Assembly (NCBI GenBank): GCA_024231855.1
Contig: JAAEQD010000106.1
Span: 62,001 to 126,000, forward strand
DNA from: Candidatus Zixiibacteriota bacterium
GTDB lineage: Bacteria > Zixibacteria > MSB-5A5 > UBA10806 > 4484-95
Length of the DNA: 64,000 nucleotides
Direction of reading: 5' to 3'
The notes beneath the pieces were generated by a model. The model worked only from the letters and a program-made list of their open reading frames with translations. It ran no database searches and had not been told where the DNA came from. The position numbers were made by a program, and so were the translations under genes. Positions within the stretch are counted from its first letter, which is position 1. Every line of letters begins with the position of its first letter. Below, piece by piece: positions 38,399-47,214 of the stretch.

Positions 38399-41300
38399 TT
38401 ACTTAGTCTGGCCTGATGGAGATGATCCGATCGATGCCGGAGCACCTTCACAGTTCGGCCATCCAGGCGGGGCCGATGGAGGTAGATCCTCAGGAGTGGG
38501 CCAGAGCGGTGGGTAATCAGCGCAATTGTTGATTGATGTTAATCCTCTAAAGTAGGTCACCAGTTTGGTTACGTCACTACCGATTACCATGCAATCGCCA
38601 TTGGCGTCACCAGAAGCGTAGAATCCGTCAAGCAGACAAGATACGCTTATACCTCTAAAGTAATTAACTAAATATGTTACATCGGCGCCAATAACAGATG
38701 GCGGCCAAATACCATTGGGCATGTTGGCATCGCCGGGCAGGTATTCGTAGCCTTCCGGTGCTTCGCAATCAACTCCGGTGTTGAATCCATCATCGGCACG
38801 CGGCACTAATCTCCAGATACCGTAGCGCCAGCGATGAATACCGGTCAGGCCGGTTAAAGTTGTTCCTGTAGCGGGAATGGTATATGTTCTGTGGCTACCA
38901 AGACCCTCCAGACTGAGAGTATCGCCTGTAGTAAGGGATACGAGGAAGTGATCGTAAGGATCGGCGGTATCATTAGGATCGGCGGCCACTAAAAGCGAGT
39001 CGCAGAGCTTACAGAAAACGCCTTCAAGTTCTTCAGACAACGGCAATTGATTATTGTAGACATGCTCGGCTGTCGTGTAGCCCATATACATTGGCTCAGG
39101 ATCGCTTCCCTGATCGCTGACTAATACCATGTTGTCAAACTGGAAGTCATAGCCTGTATGAAGTTCAGTTTCGCCGTAGTATTCATCCACAAAACCTGAT
39201 ACGATAATCGTATCGCCAAGTTCAGGCAGCCAGGTATGGGCCACACTGACGTTCAGATACATCAGAACACCGTTGAATTCGGTATTGTTGTCGCTGATCC
39301 ACCAGTTGTTGTGGTTGAATGAGGAACTATCGGCTGTTATGAAGCCTTTCACGGTTACCATTTCTCCCATCATATCACTCGGCCAGGTCGTATCCGGACC
39401 AGGACCGCTGGAGAATTGGAGTTGGGAAATCGGCGTGAAGCCCTGCCTGAAGGCAACCCTTTGATAGACAAGAGTTTCACCGCCCTGATCCTGAACGTTT
39501 TCAACGGTAACAGAATCAAGTAAGCCATCTGTCTGGCCGGCGGTAGAAAGGATCACTTTCCTTACATTGCTCGGATCCTGCACGGCAGCCGTTATCGACA
39601 GGCCGCTAAAGATCGAATAATTCCCGACATTTTCAACCGAGGCTTGGTCCATATCATGGTCGAACAGGACACAGAGCGAGCTCTGATCGCCGGGGTAAGC
39701 GGCTAAAACGATTGGCGGCGGAATTACGAGAACTTCGAAGTCATCGCCAAAACGCGGCTCAATGCTCCATACGCCGCCCACGTCATCAAGTATTTCCCAA
39801 CGCAATATACCGATTACGGAAGCGTACTGTACGTCTGTAGCCGGCGGAACCGCCGGGGCTAAAGCGGGATCACTATAGTAAAGATAATTGGAAATCAGGA
39901 TCGAGTCGCTGGAGACATCATCGGTGATCCAGAAATCTTCGTAATCGCCAAACTCGGAAAGACAAGTGACATTCTCAATTTTAACCAACAAACCTTCATA
40001 AGGCTCGGTGGTCCAACTGCAGTCATCATCGAAATCAGAGACTAAAACGCTAGTGGTTTCGGGAAGATCAACATTGGTGTCGAGAATCGTGATGCCTGTA
40101 ACAGCTACCAACTCGGTTAAACCTTCATATTCCGAAACAGTCGCGAATACTTCAACCAGATCGCCTACGGCTATTTCCGGGCATTCGAAGAGGTTGTCAT
40201 AGATATAGATCGCTTCCCAGGTCGTGCCATCGGGGTTCTGTATGAAGAATTTGGTTTGCTGATCGCCTGTGCCAGCCGCTTTAAGGCCGGTTATCACGCC
40301 ACAAACATCAACAGTAGTACCCGAATCGGGCGAGAAGAAACAATCCGGCGAGTCACCCTGGACTACCGTGAATTGAATATCGTAGATATTGTCAGGGCAA
40401 CCCGACGGGTCCTGAACCACGTAAGAATCAGTAGCCGATTCACTACGATTAGCTTCGTTATCAGTAGCCACAACATAATAGTTAACAGTTGTGCCGGAAG
40501 CATTCGTTCCAATCGTATACCAGTAAGTATCACCAACGATACTATCATGCGTAACCGGGAAGAATTCAGCAGCCACGGTTTCGACATAGAGACTGTCTGA
40601 ATCGATTGTGCCGTCATCGGTGATATCAGCGCTGACTGAAACGTTGTCGGTCGGATAGATCGGATCATCTGGATGATGCGCGACATTCGCTATAATTGGC
40701 GGGCCGCCGGCCAGTAAAGTAACATCCGAGGCAAAACGCGGATATAACATATACTCATCGTAAACACCAACCTGGCCAATGATATCATAGCGGTTGCCCG
40801 CCATAAGATCTTGCGCTTGATCGCCGCCATATTGGTACATATAATCATCAATAGCGCAAGAATCTGTCGCGCCATCAGATTTCACCCAGGCCTTACCGTC
40901 GGTTGTGCTAATCACGCACAAGACATCACTGAGTTTAACCAACACGGCTTCATATGCTTCAGTGGTAAGATTACAAGCCGGGGAAAGGTCGTCTGAAGTA
41001 ACCGTAGTGGTGCAAATGGCATTACCGGATGAATTAATATCCGTTGAAGATATGCCGCTAAGCTGGGTGCCACCATGATATTCAGCGACTGAACCAACCA
41101 CTGTGACTTCATCACCTATGGCTATGGTTTCATTATCATCGTAAACAAACAGGCCATTCCAGTCGGAAGTGGAGCAGTCCTGCATGTAGTAGTTTTGGTA
41201 AGTACCCTGGAAGATACCGGCAACCGTGCCGGTAACCGAGATATTTTGACCAATATATGGGGAATCGTAGCAGTCACCATCGGCAACTGTGGTGTATTGG

Positions 41301-42676
41301 ACGTCATAAATATCTACTTCGTCCGGTCCACCTACTACCAGGTTCACCGAGCAATCATCCACATAAACGGTGCAATCGCCATCCCAGTCGCCTGAAATAT
41401 CATAGCCGCGAATACCGACCTGAACGGCTGTGGCTCCAACGGGGGCAACCGATGTGAAAGTAATCAACTGCCAACTGGCAGCGTCTGTAGTATAAGTACC
41501 AGAGTAAGCATTGCCGGTATCCCAGGCGTAATAAAGCGTGAGACGTCCCGCAATGTCGTTATCGTAATACCACAAGCTGCAGACATAAGACTCTTCGGCC
41601 GTTATCGTAAACGCATCGGACATAAAGTCGCAATTAGCCTGAGTCGGGGAGGTCCAGGTCAAATTGGCACTGTAGAGACCGCCATGGACTTCGGTGCCTT
41701 CCTGTACGGCCGTGATATCGGTATCGATTGACCAATCATCGGGCGGGCCTCCGGCTCCGTTATCGGTCCACAACTCATAGCCGCCGTTTTGCAGGCTGGA
41801 AGTGGGAAAATCAGAAACTGTATAGCTGGTGGTGTATGATTCAGTTCTCTCGGCATCATCATCCACAGCTATAACATAGTATTCCACCAGAGTACCGGCA
41901 GCCTGGGCGGGAATTACGTAGTAATATTCATCGCCCACGATGCTATCATGATAAACCGGCGTGTAAACCAGAAGAGCCGATGTTGTTTGATAGTACAAAC
42001 TGTCATCGTCAATTGTACCATCGATATCGGTAATCTCTGTGCGGACAACTACATCGTCATCCGGGAATACGGTGGGATAAGGATCCCGATAAAGCGTGCC
42101 AATATCGGGTGGCACATTGGCGCCACCGGTGCCTTCAAACAAGGTGACGTCATCGACATAAACCGTCGCGTTGCCATCCCAGTCGCCGGAAACATCATAC
42201 TGGCGAATGAGGATTTTGCAATAAACGGCGCTTGCGTTGGCGTTAATGGCATAGGTGTACTCTACCCATTCGGCGGCATCCGAGGAATAAGTGCTCGAAT
42301 AACTGGCCGCCAGATATACCGAGTCGGCATCATACCATTCAAAGCATAAACGAAGCCGTCCGGCAATATCGTTATCATATTCCCAGGCCGTGATCGTGTA
42401 AAGCTCTTCAGCAGTTACGGCAATCAGGTCGGATACGAAGTCCTGATTGGATTGTGAGGTCCAGGTTAGATTAACGCTGTAGGTTCCGCCATGGACGGTA
42501 GAAGCCTCCTGAGCGCTGGTAAAATCGTTATTGTCATTGGTCCAATTATCGGGGGGACCTCCCGAGCCACCGGTCCAGTTTTCGAAATCACCGTTCGTCA
42601 CGGTAAGATAATCAGCCATTACCGGCAAGCAAAGCAAGCTCATCATAAAGATGGCTAAGAATAGTTTTGTTTTCAC
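38399..42676 (-). CDS. Giant secreted modular protein with dockerin-like C-terminus
   Basis: 1425 residues. The GTG at 42676 has AAAGGA upstream and gives a good signal peptide (KTKLFLAIFMMSLLCLPVMA). Modules repeat: two carbohydrate-binding-like jelly rolls (NGDFENWTGGSGGPPDNWT and NGGYELWTDNGAGGPPDDWS), two Ig-like units with HDSIVGD, and about four OB-like units (VDIYDVQYT, DNIYDIQFT). The end has two dockerin type I-like repeats (GDANMPNGIWPPSVIGADVTYLV and GDANGDCMVIGSDVTKLV) with Asp/Asn at calcium positions. No catalytic domain is seen. It may be displayed on a scaffold or act in adhesion to polymers. Confidence 0.8.
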   Translation of the reverse strand: MKTKLFLAIFMMSLLCLPVMADYLTVTNGDFENWTGGSGGPPDNWTNDNNDFTSAQEASTVHGGTYSVNLTWTSQSNQDFVSDLIAVTAEELYTITAWEYDNDIAGRLRLCFEWYDADSVYLAASYSSTYSSDAAEWVEYTYAINANASAVYCKILIRQYDVSGDWDGNATVYVDDVTLFEGTGGANVPPDIGTLYRDPYPTVFPDDDVVVRTEITDIDGTIDDDSLYYQTTSALLVYTPVYHDSIVGDEYYYVIPAQAAGTLVEYYVIAVDDDAERTESYTTSYTVSDFPTSSLQNGGYELWTDNGAGGPPDDWSIDTDITAVQEGTEVHGGLYSANLTWTSPTQANCDFMSDAFTITAEESYVCSLWYYDNDIAGRLTLYYAWDTGNAYSGTYTTDAASWQLITFTSVAPVGATAVQVGIRGYDISGDWDGDCTVYVDDCSVNLVVGGPDEVDIYDVQYTTVADGDCYDSPYIGQNISVTGTVAGIFQGTYQNYYMQDCSTSDWNGLFVYDDNETIAIGDEVTVVGSVAEYHGGTQLSGISSTDINSSGNAICTTTVTSDDLSPACNLTTEAYEAVLVKLSDVLCVISTTDGKAWVKSDGATDSCAIDDYMYQYGGDQAQDLMAGNRYDIIGQVGVYDEYMLYPRFASDVTLLAGGPPIIANVAHHPDDPIYPTDNVSVSADITDDGTIDSDSLYVETVAAEFFPVTHDSIVGDTYWYTIGTNASGTTVNYYVVATDNEANRSESATDSYVVQDPSGCPDNIYDIQFTVVQGDSPDCFFSPDSGTTVDVCGVITGLKAAGTGDQQTKFFIQNPDGTTWEAIYIYDNLFECPEIAVGDLVEVFATVSEYEGLTELVAVTGITILDTNVDLPETTSVLVSDFDDDCSWTTEPYEGLLVKIENVTCLSEFGDYEDFWITDDVSSDSILISNYLYYSDPALAPAVPPATDVQYASVIGILRWEILDDVGGVWSIEPRFGDDFEVLVIPPPIVLAAYPGDQSSLCVLFDHDMDQASVENVGNYSIFSGLSITAAVQDPSNVRKVILSTAGQTDGLLDSVTVENVQDQGGETLVYQRVAFRQGFTPISQLQFSSGPGPDTTWPSDMMGEMVTVKGFITADSSSFNHNNWWISDNNTEFNGVLMYLNVSVAHTWLPELGDTIIVSGFVDEYYGETELHTGYDFQFDNMVLVSDQGSDPEPMYMGYTTAEHVYNNQLPLSEELEGVFCKLCDSLLVAADPNDTADPYDHFLVSLTTGDTLSLEGLGSHRTYTIPATGTTLTGLTGIHRWRYGIWRLVPRADDGFNTGVDCEAPEGYEYLPGDANMPNGIWPPSVIGADVTYLVNYFRGISVSCLLDGFYASGDANGDCMVIGSDVTKLVTYFRGLTSINNCADYPPLWPTPEDLPPSAPPGWPNCEGAPASIGSSPSGQTK

Positions 42677-43633
42677 ATCATTCCTTTCGTTGAAAAGGTT
42701 CAATTGAACTCAGCTTCAGCCTCATTCAATCTGTGATTTGAAGCATCCGTAAATGCTTCCGGCAGAAACTAGTCCGCCGTTAATTTTCCCGATTTCCGAT
42801 TCCTAAAATTAACATTAACACTAAGTTACAATAATTATTTCCTAATATTTCGAGAGTCTTTAGGCTAGATTCAGATCAGGACGAAACTCGAACAACCACA
42901 ATCAGTTTCAACATCATGTAGGGGGCCAGAACTCGTATCAGGAGTTGTTTTAGGTATTATGGTTATCAACTCCGCTTTTTTAGATAATCATTGCCTACTT
43001 TGATTATCGAACCTCGTCTATGATCACTTTAGCCAGTAAAAATACGCTGACATTATCCGAAAAAGAATCGACGGCTTATCGGAATTCATATTGGCCCATC
43101 GATTTCAGGGTTCGCGCTTAATAGAAGTTAAAGCCGGAAGGTTATTGACGGCCGGCCGGTTGATTCGGCAAACCAGGCAGAGGGTATTACAGTATTACCC
43201 CAATGACCACCAATAATATCGATTTCGATCAAGCTATTAACTTCGTCAATGCGGCAGCCCCTGCTGTCAGCCCTATCACCACCTTCTAAGACAATTACAT
43301 TTACGCATTCTTAAGCTTATTATTCCTCTTAATTTACTCACAAACTTCCGATAATTGCCTGTCAAGCCTCAAGCCTGAATTAGATCGTAGCGATACTCTG
43401 AAATCATTTATCGATGGTAATCCAGTCGTTTTGTTTTCATTAAATCAGTCACAGTCATGAAGCAGCCGCAAGATGCTCGAGCCAATTATTTTTTAAACAT
43501 AATCAAGAACTCAGAAGCCCTAATAAAAAACCACCAATAAATTTAACAAATAACTGCCAATATTACAATAGTTTTTTTCGTTTTAACAATAAATTTTAAG
43601 TAAATATATCTATAGGAGGACTATGTAGTCTGC
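42677..43633. other. Long intergenic region with two hairpins
   Basis: 957 bases without a supportable gene on either strand. It holds GAAGCAT-CCGTAA-ATGCTTC (42740-42759) and GGAGTTG ... CAACTCC followed by GCTTTTTT (42941-42981), the latter terminator-like on the plus strand although no gene precedes it. A small RNA or a decayed gene is possible but not shown. Confidence 0.5.
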
Positions 43634-44197
43634 TTACTCTTTAGAGTCAATCAGCTTGGCTGCAATCATTCTGGCGGCTTCATCGGCATCGCATTTGGTG
43701 GTATCGATCTTCAAAAGCGGCTCTTTCTCCAACGCGTAATCATAGCCCATACCGGGAAGCTTAAGTTCGCCCTGAAGAGCTCGCTGATATAAATCGACGA
43801 TTTCGGCCTTGTCGGTGCGATGTTTTTCGCGTTTGATACAGACATCTATAGGGCAATCTATCCAGACGACCTTGAAATTATCCAGCGCTTCTTTGCCCAG
43901 TTGACGCCCTTCCCCGCGGCCGTCCACCGAGTCGATAATCGCGTTAATCCCTTGTTTATTAAGAACTTGCGATAAAAATATCGAGGTTCTGTACATCAGT
44001 TCCTTTTCAAGTTTTGAAAAAGTTGGATTAGGCGTTAAAAACTGCCGGATATCATCCTGACGAAGATATTGATATTTCAAGGTATGATTTTGTAGGATCT
44101 TGACGAGCCTTTTAGAGATAGTAGTTTTGCCCGCGCCGGAGAGGCCGGTTATCCAGATAGTCCATGGTTGTTCAAGTATCGCCACAGCCGTTGCCAT
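43634..44197 (-). CDS. APS-kinase-like P-loop kinase
   Basis: About 187 residues. Walker A is GLSGAGKTT near the N-terminus, as in adenylylsulfate kinase (CysC). A DxxR-like YLRQDDIRQFL and the DSVDGRGEGRQLG segment stand in for the CysC LDGDN and SPYR motifs, and VWIDCPIDVCIKREKH fits the family lid. Differences from true CysC mean the substrate may not be APS. The start is uncertain: ATG 44197 directly follows GGAGG, while an ATG at 44230 lies inside the promoter. It is divergent from the HAD gene. Confidence 0.75.
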   Translation of the reverse strand: MATAVAILEQPWTIWITGLSGAGKTTISKRLVKILQNHTLKYQYLRQDDIRQFLTPNPTFSKLEKELMYRTSIFLSQVLNKQGINAIIDSVDGRGEGRQLGKEALDNFKVVWIDCPIDVCIKREKHRTDKAEIVDLYQRALQGELKLPGMGYDYALEKEPLLKIDTTKCDADEAARMIAAKLIDSKE

Positions 44198-44217
44198 CCT
44201 CCAAAACTTAATTACAT

Positions 44218-44246
44218 AGAATATGTTCATAAAAGTTTAAAGTCAA
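44218..44246 (-). promoter_or_regulatory. Promoter of the APS-kinase-like gene
   Basis: Minus-strand TTGACT (44246-44241), 17 bases, TATTCT (44223-44218). The transcript would start near 44211, which rules out the upstream ATG at 44230. Confidence 0.5.
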
Positions 44247-44324
44247 CCGATTAAAAAAATAATAAAAAGTAATACCGCTTTTTTTTTATTTTTTGTATAT
44301 TGTGATTTACAACGAGGTGAAAAA

Positions 44325-45083
44325 ATGGAAAAAAATGCTAGAACAAGAATAAATACTGGGAATTTTTGGAGCACAATCGCCCAGGGCATGAAGCGAGCGG
44401 CGCAGTCAAATCAGCGGCCGGTTATGGTAATTGATATCGATGGGACCATCGCCGAGCATTTTCTGAGAACCCAGCAAATATTTATCGAGGCCATAAAAGA
44501 GCTTGAATTGCCCGAAAGTTTCAAGAAAAACCTCAACGATTTCGATCCTTTCGCATATGACTATAATCCCAAGCCAAATTTGATCGAGATGGGGCTTGAG
44601 GGCGAAACGCTGGCAAAAATGATCAAATATTGGAATAAGTACTTCTTCTCCAACAAGTTTCTGCATCTGGATAATCAGATTGAAGGCGGTAGCGAATTCG
44701 TTCATAAGATACTAGGTTTGGATATTGACGTAATTTATCTTACCGGCCGGGATGAGCAGAATATGGGCGAAGGTACCCGAGTCTGGCTGACCAAGAATAA
44801 TTTTATGAACGAACATTACCGGACATCTATCCTGATGAAAACCAATCTCGATATAGAAAATGTCGATTCCAAGGCCTTAAGCGCCCAAAGTATTCAAAAA
44901 GTCGGCGAGCCGGTTTTAATAATCGATAATGAGCCGTGCGAACTCGAGGCGATGTGGGATCAGTTCCCGAGGGCGGCCACCATCCTGATGGACACCCCCA
45001 ACTCCGGCCGGCCGGCCACGCTGCCGGATTATACATACAAGATGAAGGACTACCTGGAGTTGAATTCGCTGTTTGAGGGATGA
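44325..45083 (+). CDS. HAD-superfamily phosphatase-like protein
   Basis: 252 residues. Motif I VIDIDGTIAEH (Asp37 and Asp39), motif II YLTGRDE near residue 136, and the acidic motif LIIDNEPCE near 198 are in the right order for a HAD hydrolase. A helical cap lies between motifs I and II. The substrate is unknown; the cap and the TGRDE motif resemble acid-phosphatase/polynucleotide-phosphatase types. GAGGTG precedes the ATG. The gene is divergent from the APS-kinase-like gene. Confidence 0.8.
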   Translation: MEKNARTRINTGNFWSTIAQGMKRAAQSNQRPVMVIDIDGTIAEHFLRTQQIFIEAIKELELPESFKKNLNDFDPFAYDYNPKPNLIEMGLEGETLAKMIKYWNKYFFSNKFLHLDNQIEGGSEFVHKILGLDIDVIYLTGRDEQNMGEGTRVWLTKNNFMNEHYRTSILMKTNLDIENVDSKALSAQSIQKVGEPVLIIDNEPCELEAMWDQFPRAATILMDTPNSGRPATLPDYTYKMKDYLELNSLFEG

Positions 45084-45155
45084 GTTTGGTTAGCTAATGC
45101 AATTTCTATAGAATTTTACTTATTGTACATATCACATTGAGGTGGTAAAACAATT

Positions 45156-45539
45156 ATGGAGATTCGACCTAGAGAACCGGTTATTTTTGCTGAGAACTTT
45201 CAATTTTTAATGAAATGGTATCAGAAAGTCTTGAGATTCAATGTTGTACATCTATTCGAAGAGGAATATCATTATTGCAATCTTGAAAACGAACAGGGAA
45301 TAAAAATAGGTATTGCGGATGCCAAAGAGATGGGAATCACACCGGGCAATCGCAAAAATAACACAGTTGTCCTGCAGTTTCAGGTACCGGATGTCAAGCA
45401 GTTCTTCGAGTATTTGGAGAAACATAACGGTGTGATCACATTCGGACCGTCTTTCGACGAGAAAGGTCAGTTCTGGTACGGTGGTTTTCATGATCTGGAA
45501 GGTAATCCATTCTGGGTGGTTGATGAGGATTGCCCGTAA
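45156..45539 (+). CDS. VOC (glyoxalase/dioxygenase) superfamily protein
   Basis: 127 residues, one VOC unit of two beta-alpha-beta-beta-beta modules. The ends EPVIFAENFQFLMKWYQKVL and FHDLEGNPFWVVDED are typical, with a Glu in DLEGNPFW at a metal-ligand position. The first-module His ligand is not obvious, so the metal site may be incomplete. Reaction unknown. GAGGTGG precedes the start. It lies 72 bases after the HAD gene and may share its transcript. Confidence 0.82.
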   Translation: MEIRPREPVIFAENFQFLMKWYQKVLRFNVVHLFEEEYHYCNLENEQGIKIGIADAKEMGITPGNRKNNTVVLQFQVPDVKQFFEYLEKHNGVITFGPSFDEKGQFWYGGFHDLEGNPFWVVDEDCP

Positions 45540-45574
45540 GATATTCTCCCCTTCGTCAATAGGCAATTTATTGG

Positions 45575-45643
45575 CCTAACAACCACCCCCCATTTTCCTC
45601 ACATACAGTGTAATCCTATAAAGCGCTAATACCGGCACGCGGT
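45575..45643 (-). pseudogene. Remnant of the 3' end of a beta-lactamase-like gene
   Basis: About 69 bases align with 47200-47268, the end of the intact serine-hydrolase gene, at roughly three quarters identity by eye. The matching reading frame (PPEIAFYGIALYVLK in the intact copy) is broken by a stop in the remnant. Only the last 20 or so codons are left, cut off by the promoter region of the S41 gene. Confidence 0.6.
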
Positions 45644-45670
45644 CAGATTCGTGTTATACCCATTATGCTG

Positions 45671-45699
45671 TTGACAATAATGGTCCAGTAGCCTAAACT
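45671..45699 (+). promoter_or_regulatory. Promoter of the S41 peptidase gene
   Basis: TTGACA (45671-45676), 17 bases, TAAACT (45694-45699). The ATG follows at 45778. Confidence 0.55.
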
Positions 45700-45777
45700 T
45701 CTATCAACAGGTGCAGTAAAATACAATGTTACATCTATCATGTAAAAAAGTCAGTATTCGATGAAAGAGGAAACGTA

Positions 45778-47139
45778 ATGCACAAAATATCAAACATACT
45801 GCTTTTGATCATAATGCTTGGGATCCTTGTTAATCCAACCTTCACCGATGAGGGAGTTACAGATGACACAGCTGGAAACTATCCAAAACCCAAAATATAC
45901 GAAGTAGAGGAGCTGCAAGAAGATTTCAATCAAATGAGGCAGACCCTCGAAGAAAATCATTGCTGTTTGTATGAATATACAAGCAAAGACACTTTTGACG
46001 GCCTGTTCGCCCGTCAGTACAATCTGATAAGTAAACCCATGAAACTTTATGAATATTATAAAATCCTCACGCCTCTTACCGCAAAAGTAGGATGTGGGCA
46101 CACCGCCGTTTGGATGCCGGGCAGTTACTGGAATTTGGGATATGACAATCTGTTTCCGCTTCGGATTAGAATTATCGAGGATAATGTAGTCGTAGCGGGA
46201 AGCTATAACGATTCGGTTCAGGTTCCTTTCGGGAGTGTCATTTTAAAAATTAACGATCGGCCAATCAATGATATAATCGGGGAGATGCAAGTAAATTACT
46301 CGGCGGACGCTTTCAACATAAATTTTATTCAAGCACAAATTGAAAGACGATTCTCGATGATCTACGCCAGAAGGTTTGGATTTCCCGAAAAATATGAGGT
46401 TACTTACGCTTTGCCAGGGCGAAAAACCCGAGAAACGGCTGAGTTAGTACCCGCTAACCTCCAATCCGTCAGGGCGGTTATTTTCACGAATTTCAATCAT
46501 CCGGAATTGACTCTTGAGCTAATAGAAGAGAAGAGCACGGCTATAATGACAATAAAAACATTTATTTATTATGACCGTGTGCCGTATTTCAAAAGTTATA
46601 TCGATAGTTGCTTTAATGTAATCCACGATAAGAAGTTAAAAAATCTAATCCTCGATCTTCGCGGAAACGATGGAGGAGATCCATTCTGCGCCGTTCCCCT
46701 GTTCTCCTATCTGGAGCCGGAGCCATTGCCCTATTACGCGGAACCTTACGGTAAGTATTCGGAGTTTGCCGATCCTATCCCCCTGGCCGAGAAACATTTT
46801 ACGGGCAATCTGTTTACGCTGATTGACGGGCGATGTTTTTCCACCAATGGGCATTTTTGCTCCTTATTGAAATATCATAACATTGGGAAATTCGTTGGTA
46901 TGGAAAGCGGATCGTCATATAAATGTAACGCGGGTAAAAATACGGAATCCAATCTCAATAATACGAGGATAATGCTGTATATTGGACGCAGTACGTTCGC
47001 GGCCGCTGTAGAAGGTATGGACAAAACCAAGCCGATCATGCCGGATTATCCGGTGAATGAAACCTATCGGGATTTTCTTGATAAAAAAGATGTTTTTAGG
47101 GAAATCGCCCTTAAGTTAATTGACGGTAAGCAACATTGA
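45778..47139 (+). CDS. Exported S41-family peptidase
   Basis: 453 residues with a signal peptide (about 1-23). The C-terminal half has the S41 (tail-specific/Tricorn) pattern: NLILDLRGNDGGDPFCAV, FTLIDGRCFSTNGHFCSLL with the candidate nucleophile Ser, and the following GxxxG-type MESGSSYKCNAG. Residues 95-200 read like a PDZ-like or N-terminal helper region (SVILKINDRPINDII). It should act in the periplasm or outside. AGAGGAAACGT precedes the ATG. Confidence 0.87.
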   Translation: MHKISNILLLIIMLGILVNPTFTDEGVTDDTAGNYPKPKIYEVEELQEDFNQMRQTLEENHCCLYEYTSKDTFDGLFARQYNLISKPMKLYEYYKILTPLTAKVGCGHTAVWMPGSYWNLGYDNLFPLRIRIIEDNVVVAGSYNDSVQVPFGSVILKINDRPINDIIGEMQVNYSADAFNINFIQAQIERRFSMIYARRFGFPEKYEVTYALPGRKTRETAELVPANLQSVRAVIFTNFNHPELTLELIEEKSTAIMTIKTFIYYDRVPYFKSYIDSCFNVIHDKKLKNLILDLRGNDGGDPFCAVPLFSYLEPEPLPYYAEPYGKYSEFADPIPLAEKHFTGNLFTLIDGRCFSTNGHFCSLLKYHNIGKFVGMESGSSYKCNAGKNTESNLNNTRIMLYIGRSTFAAAVEGMDKTKPIMPDYPVNETYRDFLDKKDVFREIALKLIDGKQH

Positions 47140-47182
47140 TACAAGCATGAATTATAATCTGTTGTTGTAGTCAGTTATTCAT

Positions 47183-47208
47183 GTTGTCAGCCCCCCCGAC
47201 CCGACAAC
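47183..47208. repeat. GTTGTC...GACAAC inverted repeat, copy 1
   Basis: GTTGTC (47183-47188) and GACAAC (47203-47208) flank a C-rich core. It lies between convergent genes and may end transcription from both sides. Related copies are at 49025 and 49071. Confidence 0.5.
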
Positions 47209-47214
47209 TACCCC

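Noticed and set aside
43614-43629. AGGAGG followed by ATG and an immediate TAG on the plus strand
   Set aside because: A start-stop pair at the 3' end of a convergent gene is likely chance.
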